DNA of 64,000 bases, taken from the NCBI GenBank assembly GCA_903909435.1, contig CAIVVT010000061.1:124001-188000 (forward strand), given 5' to 3'. Of this stretch, positions 46,201 through 56,737 are shown in pieces. A program made the translations under genes and the position numbers. Within the stretch, counting starts at the first letter, position 1. The number at the start of each line of letters is the position of its first letter. This DNA is from an uncultured Acidobacteriia bacterium. Its GTDB lineage: Bacteria; Acidobacteriota; Terriglobia; Bryobacterales; Bryobacteraceae. The notes below the pieces were generated by a model that worked only from the letters and a program-made list of their open reading frames with translations, did no database searches and was not told the DNA's origin.

Positions 46201-49176
46201 ATGCCGCGACTCCCCAGGCTGAACGCCACCAGCCTTCCACTGCTCCTGAAACCAATCGTCCTGATCTTGCTGTCGGTCGCCGCAGTCGTGGCACAGCCGC
46301 AGCGTCCGCTAACGCACAAGGACTACGACTCCTGGAGGCTGATCACCGGCCAGACCCTCTCGCGCGACGGTAAGTGGGTGGCTTTCGCCTACATGAGCGA
46401 GGACGCCGACGGCGACGTGGTGGTGAGAAACCTGGCAGCGGGCACGGAGTACCGCATCCCGGCGGGGAATTTGCCGCAGCCGCCCGTGGTTCCGCCGGCG
46501 GAAGTGAACCCGGAGGCGCCACCGCAGCGGCCATCGGTGAAGATGCGTTTCTCGGGCGACGCACAATGGCTGGTCTTCGCGGCGTTCCCCACAAAGGCGG
46601 AGGTGGACCTCGCCCGCAGGGACAAGAAGAAGCCGGACCAGATGCCCAAGAAGAGTCTGGCCATCGTCAACCTGGCGACCGGCCAGACGGAGCGCATCGC
46701 GAATGTAAAGAGCTTCGACCTGCCGGAGAAGGGCGCGCCCTGGCTGGCGTATCTCGCTGAGGCCAAGCCGGAAGCCAAGGCTGAGGCGAAAGCGGCTGAA
46801 AAGCCGGCCACCGACGTAGCCGAAGATGGCAGCGCTGATCAAGCGGAAGAGGCTGGTGCCGGCGGTGCGGCTAAGAAGGAGTACGGCACGGAGTTGACGG
46901 TGCGCAGCCTCGGCGGCCCCACGTCTTTGCGTACGCTGGCCGACGTTTCGGAGTTCGGTCTCACGCGCGACGCCGGGGTGCTGTGGTTCACCACCTCCTC
47001 GAGGAAAGAGGAGGACAACGGGGTTTACTGGCTCAAACCGGGCGCAGTGGATGCCCCCGGCGTCTTGCTGAAGGGGAAGGGCAAGTATGCGAAGGTCACG
47101 TGGGACCGGGATCAGAAGCAGTTGGCCTTCCTGAGCGACCGCGATGACTCCACGTCGAAAACGCCCAGGCAGAAGGTGTACTACTGGGACCGGCAGACCG
47201 CAGCCGCGGCGGAGCTGGTTTCCACGGCTACGCCCGGTTTCCCGCAGGGCATGGTGGTTGGGGAAAAGGGCACGCTGGCGTTCTCCAGGGACGGCAAGAA
47301 GCTGTATGTGCCCTCCGCTGTGCCTCCCAAGGCGCCGCGCGACCCGAAAGCGGAGCCCGTCGCCGACGAGAAAGTGAGCATGGATTTGTGGCGTTGGAAC
47401 GACGATTACGTCCAGCCGATGCAACGGATTCGCGCCATCCAGGAACGCAACCGCACCTACCGCAACTCGTTCGATCTGGCGACGAAGTCGCTGGTGGCTT
47501 TGGGCGCCCCCGACCTGCCGGCGGTGGTGGTGAACGACTTCGGCACGGCCGCTATCGGGCTGGACGACCGGGCCTACCGCCAGCGGGTGGATTACGACGG
47601 CAATTACAGCGACTTGTTCCTGGTGGACGGCGCGAGCGGCGGTCGCAAGCTCGTCCTTGCAGAGGTTCGGTCGGCTGGCGCCAAGGAAGTGCACTGGTCG
47701 CCCAGCGGTAGATTCGCCGCGATCTACCGGGAAAAACAGTGGTACGCGGTGGATGCGAGCGACGGCCCGCCGCGCAACCTGACCGCGAACTTGCCGGTCG
47801 CTTTCTTCGATGAACGGTACGACGTGCCGGAGACGCCACCAGCCTATGGTTTCGGCGGCTGGACCCGGGACGGTGCGGCGCTGCTGTACGACCGCTACGA
47901 CGTGTGGCGCGTGCCGGGCGACGGGTCGGCTGCGGTGAACCTCACCGGGGGGGCTGGCCGCGCCCAGAGGGTTGAATACCGCGTTGTGCGGACTGACGCC
48001 ACCGGCGACGAGGACGAACCCGACTTGGGGATAGATCCCGCCAAGCCGCTGATTCTGCACGGCGAAAGCGAGGAGACACGGGCCTCGGGCTTCTTCCGCA
48101 GTTCGGCAACGACGGCCGGAGCGCCGCAGAAGTTGCTCTGGAGCGACGCCAGTTGGCGTTATGTCGCGCGCGCCAAAAACGCAGAGGTGTTTCTGGTTTC
48201 CGAGAGCCGCTTCGACGAGTACCCCGATCTTCAAGTGACCGACCCCGGGTTCGATACGGCCAGGAAGATCTCCAATGGCGGAGACCAGCTGAAGCCCCTC
48301 GCCTGGGGCACGGAGGAGTTGATCCGCTTCCGCAACTCTGACGGCGTGCCGCTGCAGGCGGCGCTGTTCAAGCCGGCGAACTTCGATGCGAAGAAGAAAT
48401 ATCCGCTGATGGTGTACATTTACGAGCGGCTCACGCAGAACCTGCACAGCTTTGTGAATCCCGCGCCGGGCCACTCGGTGAATACAAGCTATTACACCAG
48501 CAACGGCTACCTGGTGCTGCAGCCGGATATCGTTTACACCATCGGACAGCCCGGCCAGAGCGCGTTGAAATGCGTGCTTCCGGCGATCCAAGCCGTGGTG
48601 GACCTGGGCATTGTGGACGAGCATTCAATCGGCATCCAGGGCCATAGCTGGGGTGGGTATCAGATCGCCTACATGGTGACGCAAACGTCGCGCTTCCGCG
48701 CCGCCGAGGCGGGTGCGCCGGTGGGCAACATGACCTCGGCCTACAGCGGCATCCGCTGGGGCACTGGGCTGCCGCGGCAGTTCCAATACGAGCACACGCA
48801 GAGCCGCATCGCCAAGACGATCTTCGATGACCCGTATAAATTTGTGGAGAACTCGCCGGTGTTCCACGCGCGCCGTGTCAGCACGCCGATGCTGATTTTG
48901 CATAACGACAACGACGACGCCGTGCCATGGTATCAGGGTATCGAGTACTTCCTGGCGCTCAGGCGCAATGGCAAGGAGGCGTACCTGCTGAACTACAACG
49001 GCGAGTATCACGGACTGCGCCGCCGCGCCGACCAGATGGATTACACGGTTCGCATGCAGCAGTTCTTCGACCATTTCCTGAAGGGTGCGCCCGCGCCGCA
49101 GTGGATGCAAAACGGCGTGGCATTTCTCGATCGGGACGAAGAGAAACTGAAGTTCCGGCAGGAGCGCGCACAATGA
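46201..49176 (+). CDS. Secreted S9-family (prolyl oligopeptidase-like) serine peptidase
   Basis: 991 residues. The N-terminal hydrophobic segment (LLKPIVLILLSVAAVVA) is a signal peptide. A long beta-propeller-like region follows, interrupted by a low-complexity alanine/glutamate/lysine stretch near 195-225. The C-terminal alpha/beta hydrolase domain contains the nucleophile in GIQGHSWGGYQ (Ser816), the acid in HNDNDDAVPW (probably Asp905) and the histidine in GEYHGLRR (His937). Such enzymes cut short peptides and usually work in the periplasm. The family is often expanded in Acidobacteriota. It is convergent with the TolC gene of the RND operon. Confidence 0.92.
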   Translation: MPRLPRLNATSLPLLLKPIVLILLSVAAVVAQPQRPLTHKDYDSWRLITGQTLSRDGKWVAFAYMSEDADGDVVVRNLAAGTEYRIPAGNLPQPPVVPPAEVNPEAPPQRPSVKMRFSGDAQWLVFAAFPTKAEVDLARRDKKKPDQMPKKSLAIVNLATGQTERIANVKSFDLPEKGAPWLAYLAEAKPEAKAEAKAAEKPATDVAEDGSADQAEEAGAGGAAKKEYGTELTVRSLGGPTSLRTLADVSEFGLTRDAGVLWFTTSSRKEEDNGVYWLKPGAVDAPGVLLKGKGKYAKVTWDRDQKQLAFLSDRDDSTSKTPRQKVYYWDRQTAAAAELVSTATPGFPQGMVVGEKGTLAFSRDGKKLYVPSAVPPKAPRDPKAEPVADEKVSMDLWRWNDDYVQPMQRIRAIQERNRTYRNSFDLATKSLVALGAPDLPAVVVNDFGTAAIGLDDRAYRQRVDYDGNYSDLFLVDGASGGRKLVLAEVRSAGAKEVHWSPSGRFAAIYREKQWYAVDASDGPPRNLTANLPVAFFDERYDVPETPPAYGFGGWTRDGAALLYDRYDVWRVPGDGSAAVNLTGGAGRAQRVEYRVVRTDATGDEDEPDLGIDPAKPLILHGESEETRASGFFRSSATTAGAPQKLLWSDASWRYVARAKNAEVFLVSESRFDEYPDLQVTDPGFDTARKISNGGDQLKPLAWGTEELIRFRNSDGVPLQAALFKPANFDAKKKYPLMVYIYERLTQNLHSFVNPAPGHSVNTSYYTSNGYLVLQPDIVYTIGQPGQSALKCVLPAIQAVVDLGIVDEHSIGIQGHSWGGYQIAYMVTQTSRFRAAEAGAPVGNMTSAYSGIRWGTGLPRQFQYEHTQSRIAKTIFDDPYKFVENSPVFHARRVSTPMLILHNDNDDAVPWYQGIEYFLALRRNGKEAYLLNYNGEYHGLRRRADQMDYTVRMQQFFDHFLKGAPAPQWMQNGVAFLDRDEEKLKFRQERAQ

Positions 49177-49315
49177 CCGGTGGCTGTCAGTGGACCTGAC
49201 CGCTTACTATCCCGCGGCTTTCTGCTGGTCACTGAACGCATGTTCTCCGCGTTGGGGGTGACGGGTATGCTGGGCAGCCGGGGAGGATTCCGATGGCGCT
49301 TCCCGTCCCTCGGGA

Positions 49316-51196
49316 TCAGCGCACCGATTCGGCTTGCTTCATCGTGTCGGCAGAAAACCCGTAAGTTTCGAGCAGCGTTCCGGTCGCACGCTGGAGCACT
49401 GCCTTGGCTTTGGCGAACGAACCCCGCGCGGACAACTCGGTTAGCCGGGCCTGTGACAGAACGTTCTGAAACTGGCCTACCGCGAAAGCGGTGCTGAGCC
49501 CCTCTTCGAAACGGGCCTTTTCGGCCTCCAGCGATTCAATCTGCAGGCGGGACGCCTCGGCAGCCGCCTCGTAAGAGGCCTGTGCACGGCGCAATGCGAT
49601 GAGCGCGTCCTGCACCTCCAGGCGAGCCTGATTGCGATACTCCTCGGCACGGATGTCGGCCTGGCGCGAGACGATTTCGTCGCGTGCCGCGTCGGCCTGG
49701 GCCGTCCGGTTGCGCAGGGGCAAATTCAGCTGGAGCCCCGCGCCGTAGGTTGGGTAGTTGCGCCGCAAGACCTGACCCAGCGCGCCGCCGTACCCGCCCA
49801 GGAAAGCCAGGTCCGGATTTGTGGCAATCGCGTTGCGGTCGCCGCCGAGGCCCGCATTCTGAGCGAAAGCGACGATATCCAACTGCGGCTTCAGGTTGTT
49901 GCGCGAGCCTTCCAGGGCGATACGGTTATTCTCGGCTTGCAAGCCCGCCTGCAGCAGGTCCGGCCGTCCGGCCAGAGCCTGCTCGATCAACTTGCCTGCG
50001 TCCAATGTGGCCGCGTCGCGGGGCAATTCCAGCGCGTCGGTCGGTACCACGCGCGCGTCGCGCAAGGCGGCTTCGTCCAGGCCCTTACGGAACAAAACGC
50101 TCTTGAGAACCGCCTCCTGCTCTTCCACCAGCGCGCGCGCATCAATCAGCGCCTGCCGTGCGGTCAGGAGGCTTGCCCCTGCCCGCGTAACCTCGATCGA
50201 CGGTAGGATTCCCTCCTCCACGCGAGCTGCTACCTCGCGTTTGAGCCACTCGGCCAATTGAAGATCCTCTTCCTTCACCTTGACGTTGTCGCGCAAGCTG
50301 GTCAGGTCGATGTAGAGCCGGGCAACTCCGTAGACCGTGCTGATCAATTGCTGCTGGAAGAGCAGGCTGGCGATCCGCTCCTGGTTTGCGGCAATCCGGA
50401 TGTAGCGGCGGTTCAGGCTGGTACCAAAGCCGCGCAGCAGGGGTTGCGTGATCGTCAGCGAGAGGCTCGATGTCACGTACGGGCTGTAGTTGGCGTTGGT
50501 CGAGTTGAGAGTGTTGCGCGAGTTGTTAAACGAAAGGGCGGCATTGGCGCCGCTGGCGAAGCCCTGTGTCAAACCGGCGTTAGCGTTCAAGGCGGTCGCG
50601 ACTAGGTTGTCAGTGCCGACTGAGCCGGGACCAACTTCGGGCGTGGACTGGTGCGAGTAATTCAACAGGCCGGTCAGGGCTGGGTCGTACACCGGAAGAG
50701 GCGTTCCCGCGCTCAGCGGGCTCTGGCCGAGCAGCGAGAGGTTCGATTGAGTTCCGCTCAAAACGCCCAGTTCCGAAGCGTTCGTAGGGATGGAACCGCC
50801 GCCCGAGGACTGCTGGCCGAGGCTGGTGAGCAGCGGGCTGGCCGGTCCGCCGATACCCAGCGGCACTTCGGCGATCGTGTATTGCAAACCGCGCGTCGTC
50901 CCGCCGCCTTGCGCGCGCAGAAGATCCTGATGCGCGGCCAGCAGGTTGTAGCGCTGGGTCTCGACGTCCAGGTTATTCTCGACTGCGATTGCGATGGCGT
51001 CGCGCAAGGAAAGATAGAGTTGACCGGCTTTGAGCAAATCGGCATAGCGCGAGGTATTGTTCCAGTTGGGCGTGGGGACGGAGGCCGGGCGCCACACGCG
51101 CGAGTATTTCGTCCATCCCCCGGGGATGTCGTCTGCCTGCAAAGGAAAGACCAGCGCAGCGCTGAGTAGCGCTACGAGGATTGTACGGATGCGCAT
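49316..51196 (-). CDS. TolC-like outer membrane channel of the RND operon
   Basis: About 626 residues. A signal peptide (ILVALLSAALVFPLQADD) is followed by an acidobacterial-type N-terminal extension and two outer-membrane-efflux units (SLRDAIAIAVENNLDVETQR near the start; LQLNLPLRNRTAQADAARDE in the second). It is longer than the classical ~450-500-residue TolC because of an insert near residues 95-215. The ATG at 51196 lies just after the adaptor stop (51211); a TTG overlapping that stop is the alternative. It completes a pump-adaptor-channel operon. Confidence 0.92.
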   Translation of the reverse strand: MRIRTILVALLSAALVFPLQADDIPGGWTKYSRVWRPASVPTPNWNNTSRYADLLKAGQLYLSLRDAIAIAVENNLDVETQRYNLLAAHQDLLRAQGGGTTRGLQYTIAEVPLGIGGPASPLLTSLGQQSSGGGSIPTNASELGVLSGTQSNLSLLGQSPLSAGTPLPVYDPALTGLLNYSHQSTPEVGPGSVGTDNLVATALNANAGLTQGFASGANAALSFNNSRNTLNSTNANYSPYVTSSLSLTITQPLLRGFGTSLNRRYIRIAANQERIASLLFQQQLISTVYGVARLYIDLTSLRDNVKVKEEDLQLAEWLKREVAARVEEGILPSIEVTRAGASLLTARQALIDARALVEEQEAVLKSVLFRKGLDEAALRDARVVPTDALELPRDAATLDAGKLIEQALAGRPDLLQAGLQAENNRIALEGSRNNLKPQLDIVAFAQNAGLGGDRNAIATNPDLAFLGGYGGALGQVLRRNYPTYGAGLQLNLPLRNRTAQADAARDEIVSRQADIRAEEYRNQARLEVQDALIALRRAQASYEAAAEASRLQIESLEAEKARFEEGLSTAFAVGQFQNVLSQARLTELSARGSFAKAKAVLQRATGTLLETYGFSADTMKQAESVR

Positions 51197-51210
51197 TGGG
51201 ACTGCCCCGC

Positions 51211-52617
51211 TCAACGGGGCTTCCTCCCGGCGGCGGGACTTCCCACATGCGGCCGCAGGAATGGCCGGGCCTCGACGGCGACACCCTCGCGGACACTGTC
51301 ATTGGGATTCACGACGACTTTCATCCCTTCCCTAATCCCCGTCAGCACCTCGATTTCAGATCCGGTGTCACGTCCGACGCGCACCGGTTGGAAGTGCACG
51401 GTGCCGGAGCCGTCCACCACCGCCACCAAGGTCCCTTCGGCTCGCGCGATCAAAGCCTCGGATGGAATCAGCATCGGCGGGTCTTCACGCAACGCGTGCA
51501 GGCTCACGCTCGCGTACATCCCCGGCAGTAACTCGCCTTTCGGGTTCGCCACCTGGACTTCGACCAGCAGCGTTCGAGTGGCCGGATCGAGGGCGCCGGA
51601 CGAGCGCGCCACTTTCCCCTCGAAAACCTTTCCGGGTAGTTCGTTGAAGGTCACCTGCGCGCTCTGCCCAACGCGCATCTCGCTCGCATTCACTTGAGGA
51701 GCGTTGATAAAAGTGCGCAATGTGCCTGTCTGCGCCACCCGGAACAGCATCGTGTTGCCGGCGCTCACCAGTGTGCCTTGATCTACGTTGCGCAGCGTGA
51801 TGATGCCGGAGAACGGAGCGCGGACCTTCAAGTAGCTGGAAACCTGCTTCAACCGGGCAAGGTTCGCTTCCGAAGCGGAGATATTGTTCTGCGCGGCGGC
51901 TACGCCCTTCTGCAGCGCGTCCACGGCGGCTGTGTCGGCCTGGAAGCGGGCCTGATAAGTATCGTTCTCCTGGCGGGAAACGATGCCGCGTTTCTCCAGG
52001 TTGCCGTAGCGCGCGGCGGAAACGCGGGAGAGTTCGCGGTTGGCGATACCCTGGGTGAGACTCGCCCTGGCTTGCTCCAGCGTCGAGCGGGCCTGCTCCA
52101 GCGAGGATGCCGCCTGATTCACCTGTTGCTGCAGCTCGGGGGCTTCAATCTCGGCCAGCACCTGGTCCTGCGCGACTCGATCGCCGATATCCACAAAGCG
52201 GCGTTTCACGTAGCCGTCGGCTCTCGATAGCACCGGCGCCTCCGTGATGGCCTGGAGTGTACCCGGCAGCACCAGGACGGTCTCGGCGGGAGCGCGCGTG
52301 ACCACGGCCGCGGGCACCACGGGCTTTGATGTCAGCGTCTGTTCCGCCTCCGCGGCCAGGACGTGCTGACGGCGCAGTTTGGGGAGAAAGCCCGCTGCGA
52401 ATGCCAGAATCAGGACCGCCACGAATGTGATGGCGAGTCCCCGCAGCAGTGCGGCGCGCGGCTTCGCCTGCGAGGTCTTGGGCACCTCGATGTGCGCCGC
52501 CGAGTGGCTCTGCCGCAAGTGCTGAACCTCGTGCTCCAACTGCTCGATCTTCTCCCGCAGCGCGGCGCTATCGTCGCGGGACTGCGGAGGGGCCGCCTCA
52601 GACTTTTCCGGGATCAT
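51211..52617 (-). CDS. RND efflux periplasmic adaptor (membrane fusion protein)
   Basis: 468 residues. An N-terminal cytoplasmic coiled-coil stretch (ALREKIEQLEHEVQHLRQSH) precedes one membrane segment (GLAITFVAVLILAFAAGFLP), the lipoyl halves (SRADGYVKRRFVDIGDRV and LKVRAPFSGIITLRNVDQG), a helical hairpin (~145-235) and the beta-barrel and membrane-proximal domains. It bridges the RND pump to TolC. The ATG overlaps the pump's stop as ATGA (52614-52617). The cytoplasmic coiled coil before the membrane segment is a small oddity for this family. Confidence 0.94.
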   Translation of the reverse strand: MIPEKSEAAPPQSRDDSAALREKIEQLEHEVQHLRQSHSAAHIEVPKTSQAKPRAALLRGLAITFVAVLILAFAAGFLPKLRRQHVLAAEAEQTLTSKPVVPAAVVTRAPAETVLVLPGTLQAITEAPVLSRADGYVKRRFVDIGDRVAQDQVLAEIEAPELQQQVNQAASSLEQARSTLEQARASLTQGIANRELSRVSAARYGNLEKRGIVSRQENDTYQARFQADTAAVDALQKGVAAAQNNISASEANLARLKQVSSYLKVRAPFSGIITLRNVDQGTLVSAGNTMLFRVAQTGTLRTFINAPQVNASEMRVGQSAQVTFNELPGKVFEGKVARSSGALDPATRTLLVEVQVANPKGELLPGMYASVSLHALREDPPMLIPSEALIARAEGTLVAVVDGSGTVHFQPVRVGRDTGSEIEVLTGIREGMKVVVNPNDSVREGVAVEARPFLRPHVGSPAAGRKPR

Positions 52618-55600
52618 TCCGTTTCTTCCTTCAATATGAGTGCTTCATGATCGACGGGCGGCTTCGTACGGAGGAGGCTGTAAACCATCGGCACCACGAA
52701 CAACGTGGAGACCGTGGCCACCGCGAGCCCTCCGATCACCGCCCGGCCGAGCGGCGCATTCTGCTCGCCGCCTTCGCCTGCCCCTATCGCCATCGGCAAC
52801 ATGCCGAGGATCATCGCGGCCGCCGTCATCAGCACCGGGCGTATGCGCACCACACCCGCGGAGAGCGCGGCGGCGCGGGCGCCCAGGCCTTCCAGCCGCT
52901 CGTCGTTAGCGAAGACAACCATCAGGATGCTGTTCGCCGTGGCCACGCCGATGCACATGATGGCGCCCATCAAAGACGGCACGCTCAACGTCGTCTGCGT
53001 GATGAATAACATCCAGAGAATACCGGCCATCGCGCCCGGCAAAGGCATCAGGATGATGAATGGATCCAGCCAGGACTGGAAGTTCAGTACCATCAGCAGG
53101 TAGACCAGAATCACGGCCAGGATCAGGCCGAGGCCGAGCCGGGTAAACGAACTCTGCATGGTTTCGAGTTGGCCGCGCACCATCATGGAGGCGCCGGGCG
53201 TCAGTTTCGGCCGCAGGCTGTCTACGATCTTGTTGACCTGATCCCCTACCGTGCCGAGGTCGGCGCGATCGATGTTCGCGAACACGTCGTACACCGGCTG
53301 GACGTTGTAGTGGCTGACGATTAGCGGCGCCTGGCCGCGTGCCGTGGTTGCGACGTTGCTCAGGAGTTGGGTCGCTGAGGGGACGGCGCCGGGGTTGCCG
53401 TAGCCCGCTGAGGATTGTGCCGGACCAGCCGGCAGGCTGGCGAGGCTCGCGGTCGGATTCCCGAATGCCGTGGCGGAGTTCTTGCTCAGGCCGCCGGAGT
53501 TGACCGGGGTGCGCATCAGCACATCCAGCGACGGAATCGCGTACTGCGGAGTCTGCACCCCGATCGAGTAGTTCACGCCGTTGACCCAGTTCAACCAGTA
53601 GCTCGGCGCGACCTGCGTGCTGCCGCTGAGCGAGATCAACAGGCTGGAAGTGACGTCCTGCTGGGACAGGCCCAACTCGGCCGCGCGGCTTCGATCGACG
53701 TTCACGCGGATCTCCGGATAGTCCACGATCTGGTGGATGTGCACGTCGGCGGCGCCTGGAATGCGCTCGATCCGGCGCTGCAAATCCTGGGCCATGGCGT
53801 AGTTAGCCACGGTGTTGCGGCCGATCACCTGAACGTCAATCGGGGCCGGCAACCCGAAATTCAGGATCTGGCTGGTCATGTTGGCCGCTTCGAAGTAGAA
53901 CGTCGCGCCGGGAAAACGGGTGTGCAAACGGTGGCGCAGCTGTTCGACATAGCTTGCGGCGGAGCCCTTGTGTTCTTCCTTCAGGGCGATCTGGATGTCG
54001 CCGTCTCCAGGACCGGTATTCTGGTTGTCGCCCATCGCCAGGTTCATGCCGCTGAAGGGCAATCCGATATTGTCGAGAATCGTGTCGAGGTCGGCGGGCG
54101 GGACGGTGCCGCGAATCTCGTCTTCCACCTGGGCGAAGAGCGCTTCGGTCTGTTCGATGCGCGTCCCCGAGGGCGCCCGCACGTGGAGCCGGAGCTGGCC
54201 TGCATCGACGTCGGGGAAGAAGTCGCGTCCGACGAATGGCAGCAGTCCCAGCGAGAGCAACGAGAAGCCGAAGAATCCGATCAGCACGATTCTGCGATGA
54301 TCGAGACTCCAATCCAGAAAACCCGAATACTTGTCGCGGAAGCTCTCAAAGCCCCTATTGAAGGCAAGATGCACACGGAAGAAGAGCCCGTGGCCGGCCG
54401 CGCTCTCCGTGCTCGACTCGCCATGCTCGCCATGCTGGTAGCGTGCGATTTCGGGTCGCAGCATGTAATACACCAGGGTCGGAACCAGCGTCCTGGACAG
54501 GAGGTAGGACGCCAGCATGGCAAACGCCACCGCCAGCGCCAAGGGAGTGAACAGGAAACTGGCCGCGCCGGTGAGCAGCAGGACAGGCACGAACACGATG
54601 CAGATGGCGAGCGTTGAAACGAACGCCGGCACCGCGATTTGCTGAGCGCCGTCGAGCACGGAGCGAACCATCGCCTTGCGCATGGCCATGTTCCGGTGAA
54701 TGTTCTCAATGGTCACCGTTGCGTCGTCCACGAGAATTCCGACCGCGAGCGCGAGCCCGCCGAGGGTCATGGTGTTTACCGTTTCCCCGAGCTGGTTCAA
54801 AACGATTAGCGAAACCAGGATCGAGAGCGGGATGGAGATGCAGACAATCACCGTGCTGCGCCAGCTTCCCAGGAACAGCAGAATCATCAGTCCGGTGAGC
54901 AGGGCGGCAGTGAGGGCTTCTTTGAGTACCGACTGAATGGCGCCGCGCACGAACAGCGACTGATCGAAGATCATGCGCACCTGCAGTTCTTTGGGCAAGC
55001 CGGCCAGAATCAGCGGCAACTGCTGCTTCACCTTATTGACGATGTCGAGGGTTGAAGCCTGGCCGTTGCGCATGACGGTGAGCAGCGCACCGCGCGTGCC
55101 GTCCTTGCGGACGATATTGGCCTGCACGGCGAAGCCGTCCCGGACCTGCGCCACATCGCGCATGTAAACCACCGAACCATTGGTGGTCTTCACGGGAAGG
55201 TTGTTCAGTTCCTCGATCAGGCGCGGGCTGCTGTTGACCTTAACCTGATATTCCTTGTCGCCGAACTTGGCCGTGCCTGCCGGCAGGATCAGATTCTGCT
55301 GCCCCAGGGCGTTGGAAACGTCGAGCGCCGAAAGACCGCGCGCCTGCATAGCATCGGGGTTCAGATCGACCATTACCTGCTTGAACTTGCCCCCCAGAGG
55401 GAGCGGAATCGTGGCGCCCTGAACGGTGGCAAGCTGCGTGCGGATGAAGTTCTGCCCGAGGTCTGCGATGGACTGCTCGCTGAGCACGGGGCTACTCAAT
55501 CCGATCTGCAGAATGGGCACCGAAGAAGCATCGAACTTGATGACACTCGGGGGCGTCTGCCCGGGAGGCAGTACGCGCAAGATGCCCTGGTTAGCGGCGA

Positions 55601-55928
55601 CCACCTGGGCTAGCGCCATGTCGATCTTGACGTTGGGCTGAAAGTACAGGCGAATGACGGCGGTGCCGTTGTAGGACTGCGACTCGATGTGCTCGATGTC
55701 GTTCACCGTCGTCGTCATCGAGCGCTCGGAAACGGTGACGATGCGCTTCTCCATCTCCTCCGGCGAAATGCCGGTGTAGCCCCACACGACGCTCACGACG
55801 GGAATGTCGATGTGCGGGAAGATGTCCACCGGCATGGTCATCATCGCGGCCCCGCCGAGCAGCACGATCAGACAGGCCATCACGATGAAGGTGTATGGGC
55901 GCCGGAGCGCCAGTCGGACAATCCACAT
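52614..55928 (-). CDS. RND-family efflux pump
   Basis: 1104 residues, with the usual duplicated layout of twelve membrane segments and two large periplasmic loops. It opens MWIVRLALRRPYTFIVMACL and continues with the PVDIFPHIDIPVVSV element of AcrB/CzcA-type pumps. The fourth membrane segment has LAVGILVDDATVTIENIHRN with the paired aspartates of the proton relay. The loop contains GRDFFPDVDAGQLRLHVRAP. It is the first gene of the operon pump-adaptor-channel. The substrate (drugs, solvents or others) cannot be told. Confidence 0.95.
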   Translation of the reverse strand: MWIVRLALRRPYTFIVMACLIVLLGGAAMMTMPVDIFPHIDIPVVSVVWGYTGISPEEMEKRIVTVSERSMTTTVNDIEHIESQSYNGTAVIRLYFQPNVKIDMALAQVVAANQGILRVLPPGQTPPSVIKFDASSVPILQIGLSSPVLSEQSIADLGQNFIRTQLATVQGATIPLPLGGKFKQVMVDLNPDAMQARGLSALDVSNALGQQNLILPAGTAKFGDKEYQVKVNSSPRLIEELNNLPVKTTNGSVVYMRDVAQVRDGFAVQANIVRKDGTRGALLTVMRNGQASTLDIVNKVKQQLPLILAGLPKELQVRMIFDQSLFVRGAIQSVLKEALTAALLTGLMILLFLGSWRSTVIVCISIPLSILVSLIVLNQLGETVNTMTLGGLALAVGILVDDATVTIENIHRNMAMRKAMVRSVLDGAQQIAVPAFVSTLAICIVFVPVLLLTGAASFLFTPLALAVAFAMLASYLLSRTLVPTLVYYMLRPEIARYQHGEHGESSTESAAGHGLFFRVHLAFNRGFESFRDKYSGFLDWSLDHRRIVLIGFFGFSLLSLGLLPFVGRDFFPDVDAGQLRLHVRAPSGTRIEQTEALFAQVEDEIRGTVPPADLDTILDNIGLPFSGMNLAMGDNQNTGPGDGDIQIALKEEHKGSAASYVEQLRHRLHTRFPGATFYFEAANMTSQILNFGLPAPIDVQVIGRNTVANYAMAQDLQRRIERIPGAADVHIHQIVDYPEIRVNVDRSRAAELGLSQQDVTSSLLISLSGSTQVAPSYWLNWVNGVNYSIGVQTPQYAIPSLDVLMRTPVNSGGLSKNSATAFGNPTASLASLPAGPAQSSAGYGNPGAVPSATQLLSNVATTARGQAPLIVSHYNVQPVYDVFANIDRADLGTVGDQVNKIVDSLRPKLTPGASMMVRGQLETMQSSFTRLGLGLILAVILVYLLMVLNFQSWLDPFIILMPLPGAMAGILWMLFITQTTLSVPSLMGAIMCIGVATANSILMVVFANDERLEGLGARAAALSAGVVRIRPVLMTAAAMILGMLPMAIGAGEGGEQNAPLGRAVIGGLAVATVSTLFVVPMVYSLLRTKPPVDHEALILKEETE

Positions 55929-56104
55929 TTATTCTTTACCTGCGATGTAGGGCCCGGGAGCGGGCGAGAACCACAACTTTCGGGCAAAGCGGCCCTATGT
56001 TTATGGGATGACAGGAGTGCAGGACGGCGATATGGCCCTTTCGGGCTATGCCTACATCCATTCAGCACCATCCGGAAGCGGGGCTGGGCGGCGCCCCACC
56101 GGAC

Positions 56105-56737
56105 TCACGACAGATGAACGACGCCCCGTTGGATCGCGGCCGTAGCGGCCTGGGTGCGGTCTTCTACATCCAACTTATCGAGAATGCTCTTCACGTGGTT
56201 CTTCACGGTGTGCTCGGCGATGCTCAGTACGTAAGCGATCTGCTTGTTCGCCAGACCCTTGACGATCAGTTCCAGCACCTCAAGCTCGCGAGCGCTCAGG
56301 ATGGGTCCTGGAACCTGCGCCCTGAGGGCCGCCGTTACCTGTGCCGGAAGATAGGTTTGCCCCGTAGCCACAGCGCGAACCGCTTTCAGCAGGTCGTCAT
56401 GCAGGACGTCTTTTGTGAGGTAACTCGCAGCCCCGGCGTGCAGCGCCCTACGGATGTCCTCGTCGCCCCCATAGGTACTCAGGCAGATCAGCCTTGCGTC
56501 GGGGAACTGCGCTCGAATAGCCGCCACGGCCTCAATTCCACCAAGCACGGGCATGCGCACGTCGAGCAAGCCGACATCAGGCTGCGTGGATCTATAGAGT
56601 TCGACGGCCTGCTGCCCGTTGGATGCTTCGGCGACTACCGTCATATCGGACTGCGCGTTGAGGATCGTGGTGATGCCTACCCGGGCGATCAGGTGGTCTT
56701 CCGCAACCAGGACGCGGATGGGGCTGTCGAGCTTCAT
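56105..56737 (-). CDS. NarL/LuxR-type response regulator
   Basis: 210 residues. The receiver domain (~5-125) carries the phosphoacceptor in LLDVRMP (Asp59) and the lysine in YLTKD. The C-terminal helix-turn-helix (LSARELEVLELIVKGLANKQ and VKNHVKSILDKL) is of the LuxR class. Its ATG overlaps the sensor kinase stop as ATGA, so the two are a cognate pair. The neighbouring RND operon lies downstream in the same direction and is a possible target. Confidence 0.95.
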   Translation of the reverse strand: MKLDSPIRVLVAEDHLIARVGITTILNAQSDMTVVAEASNGQQAVELYRSTQPDVGLLDVRMPVLGGIEAVAAIRAQFPDARLICLSTYGGDEDIRRALHAGAASYLTKDVLHDDLLKAVRAVATGQTYLPAQVTAALRAQVPGPILSARELEVLELIVKGLANKQIAYVLSIAEHTVKNHVKSILDKLDVEDRTQAATAAIQRGVVHLS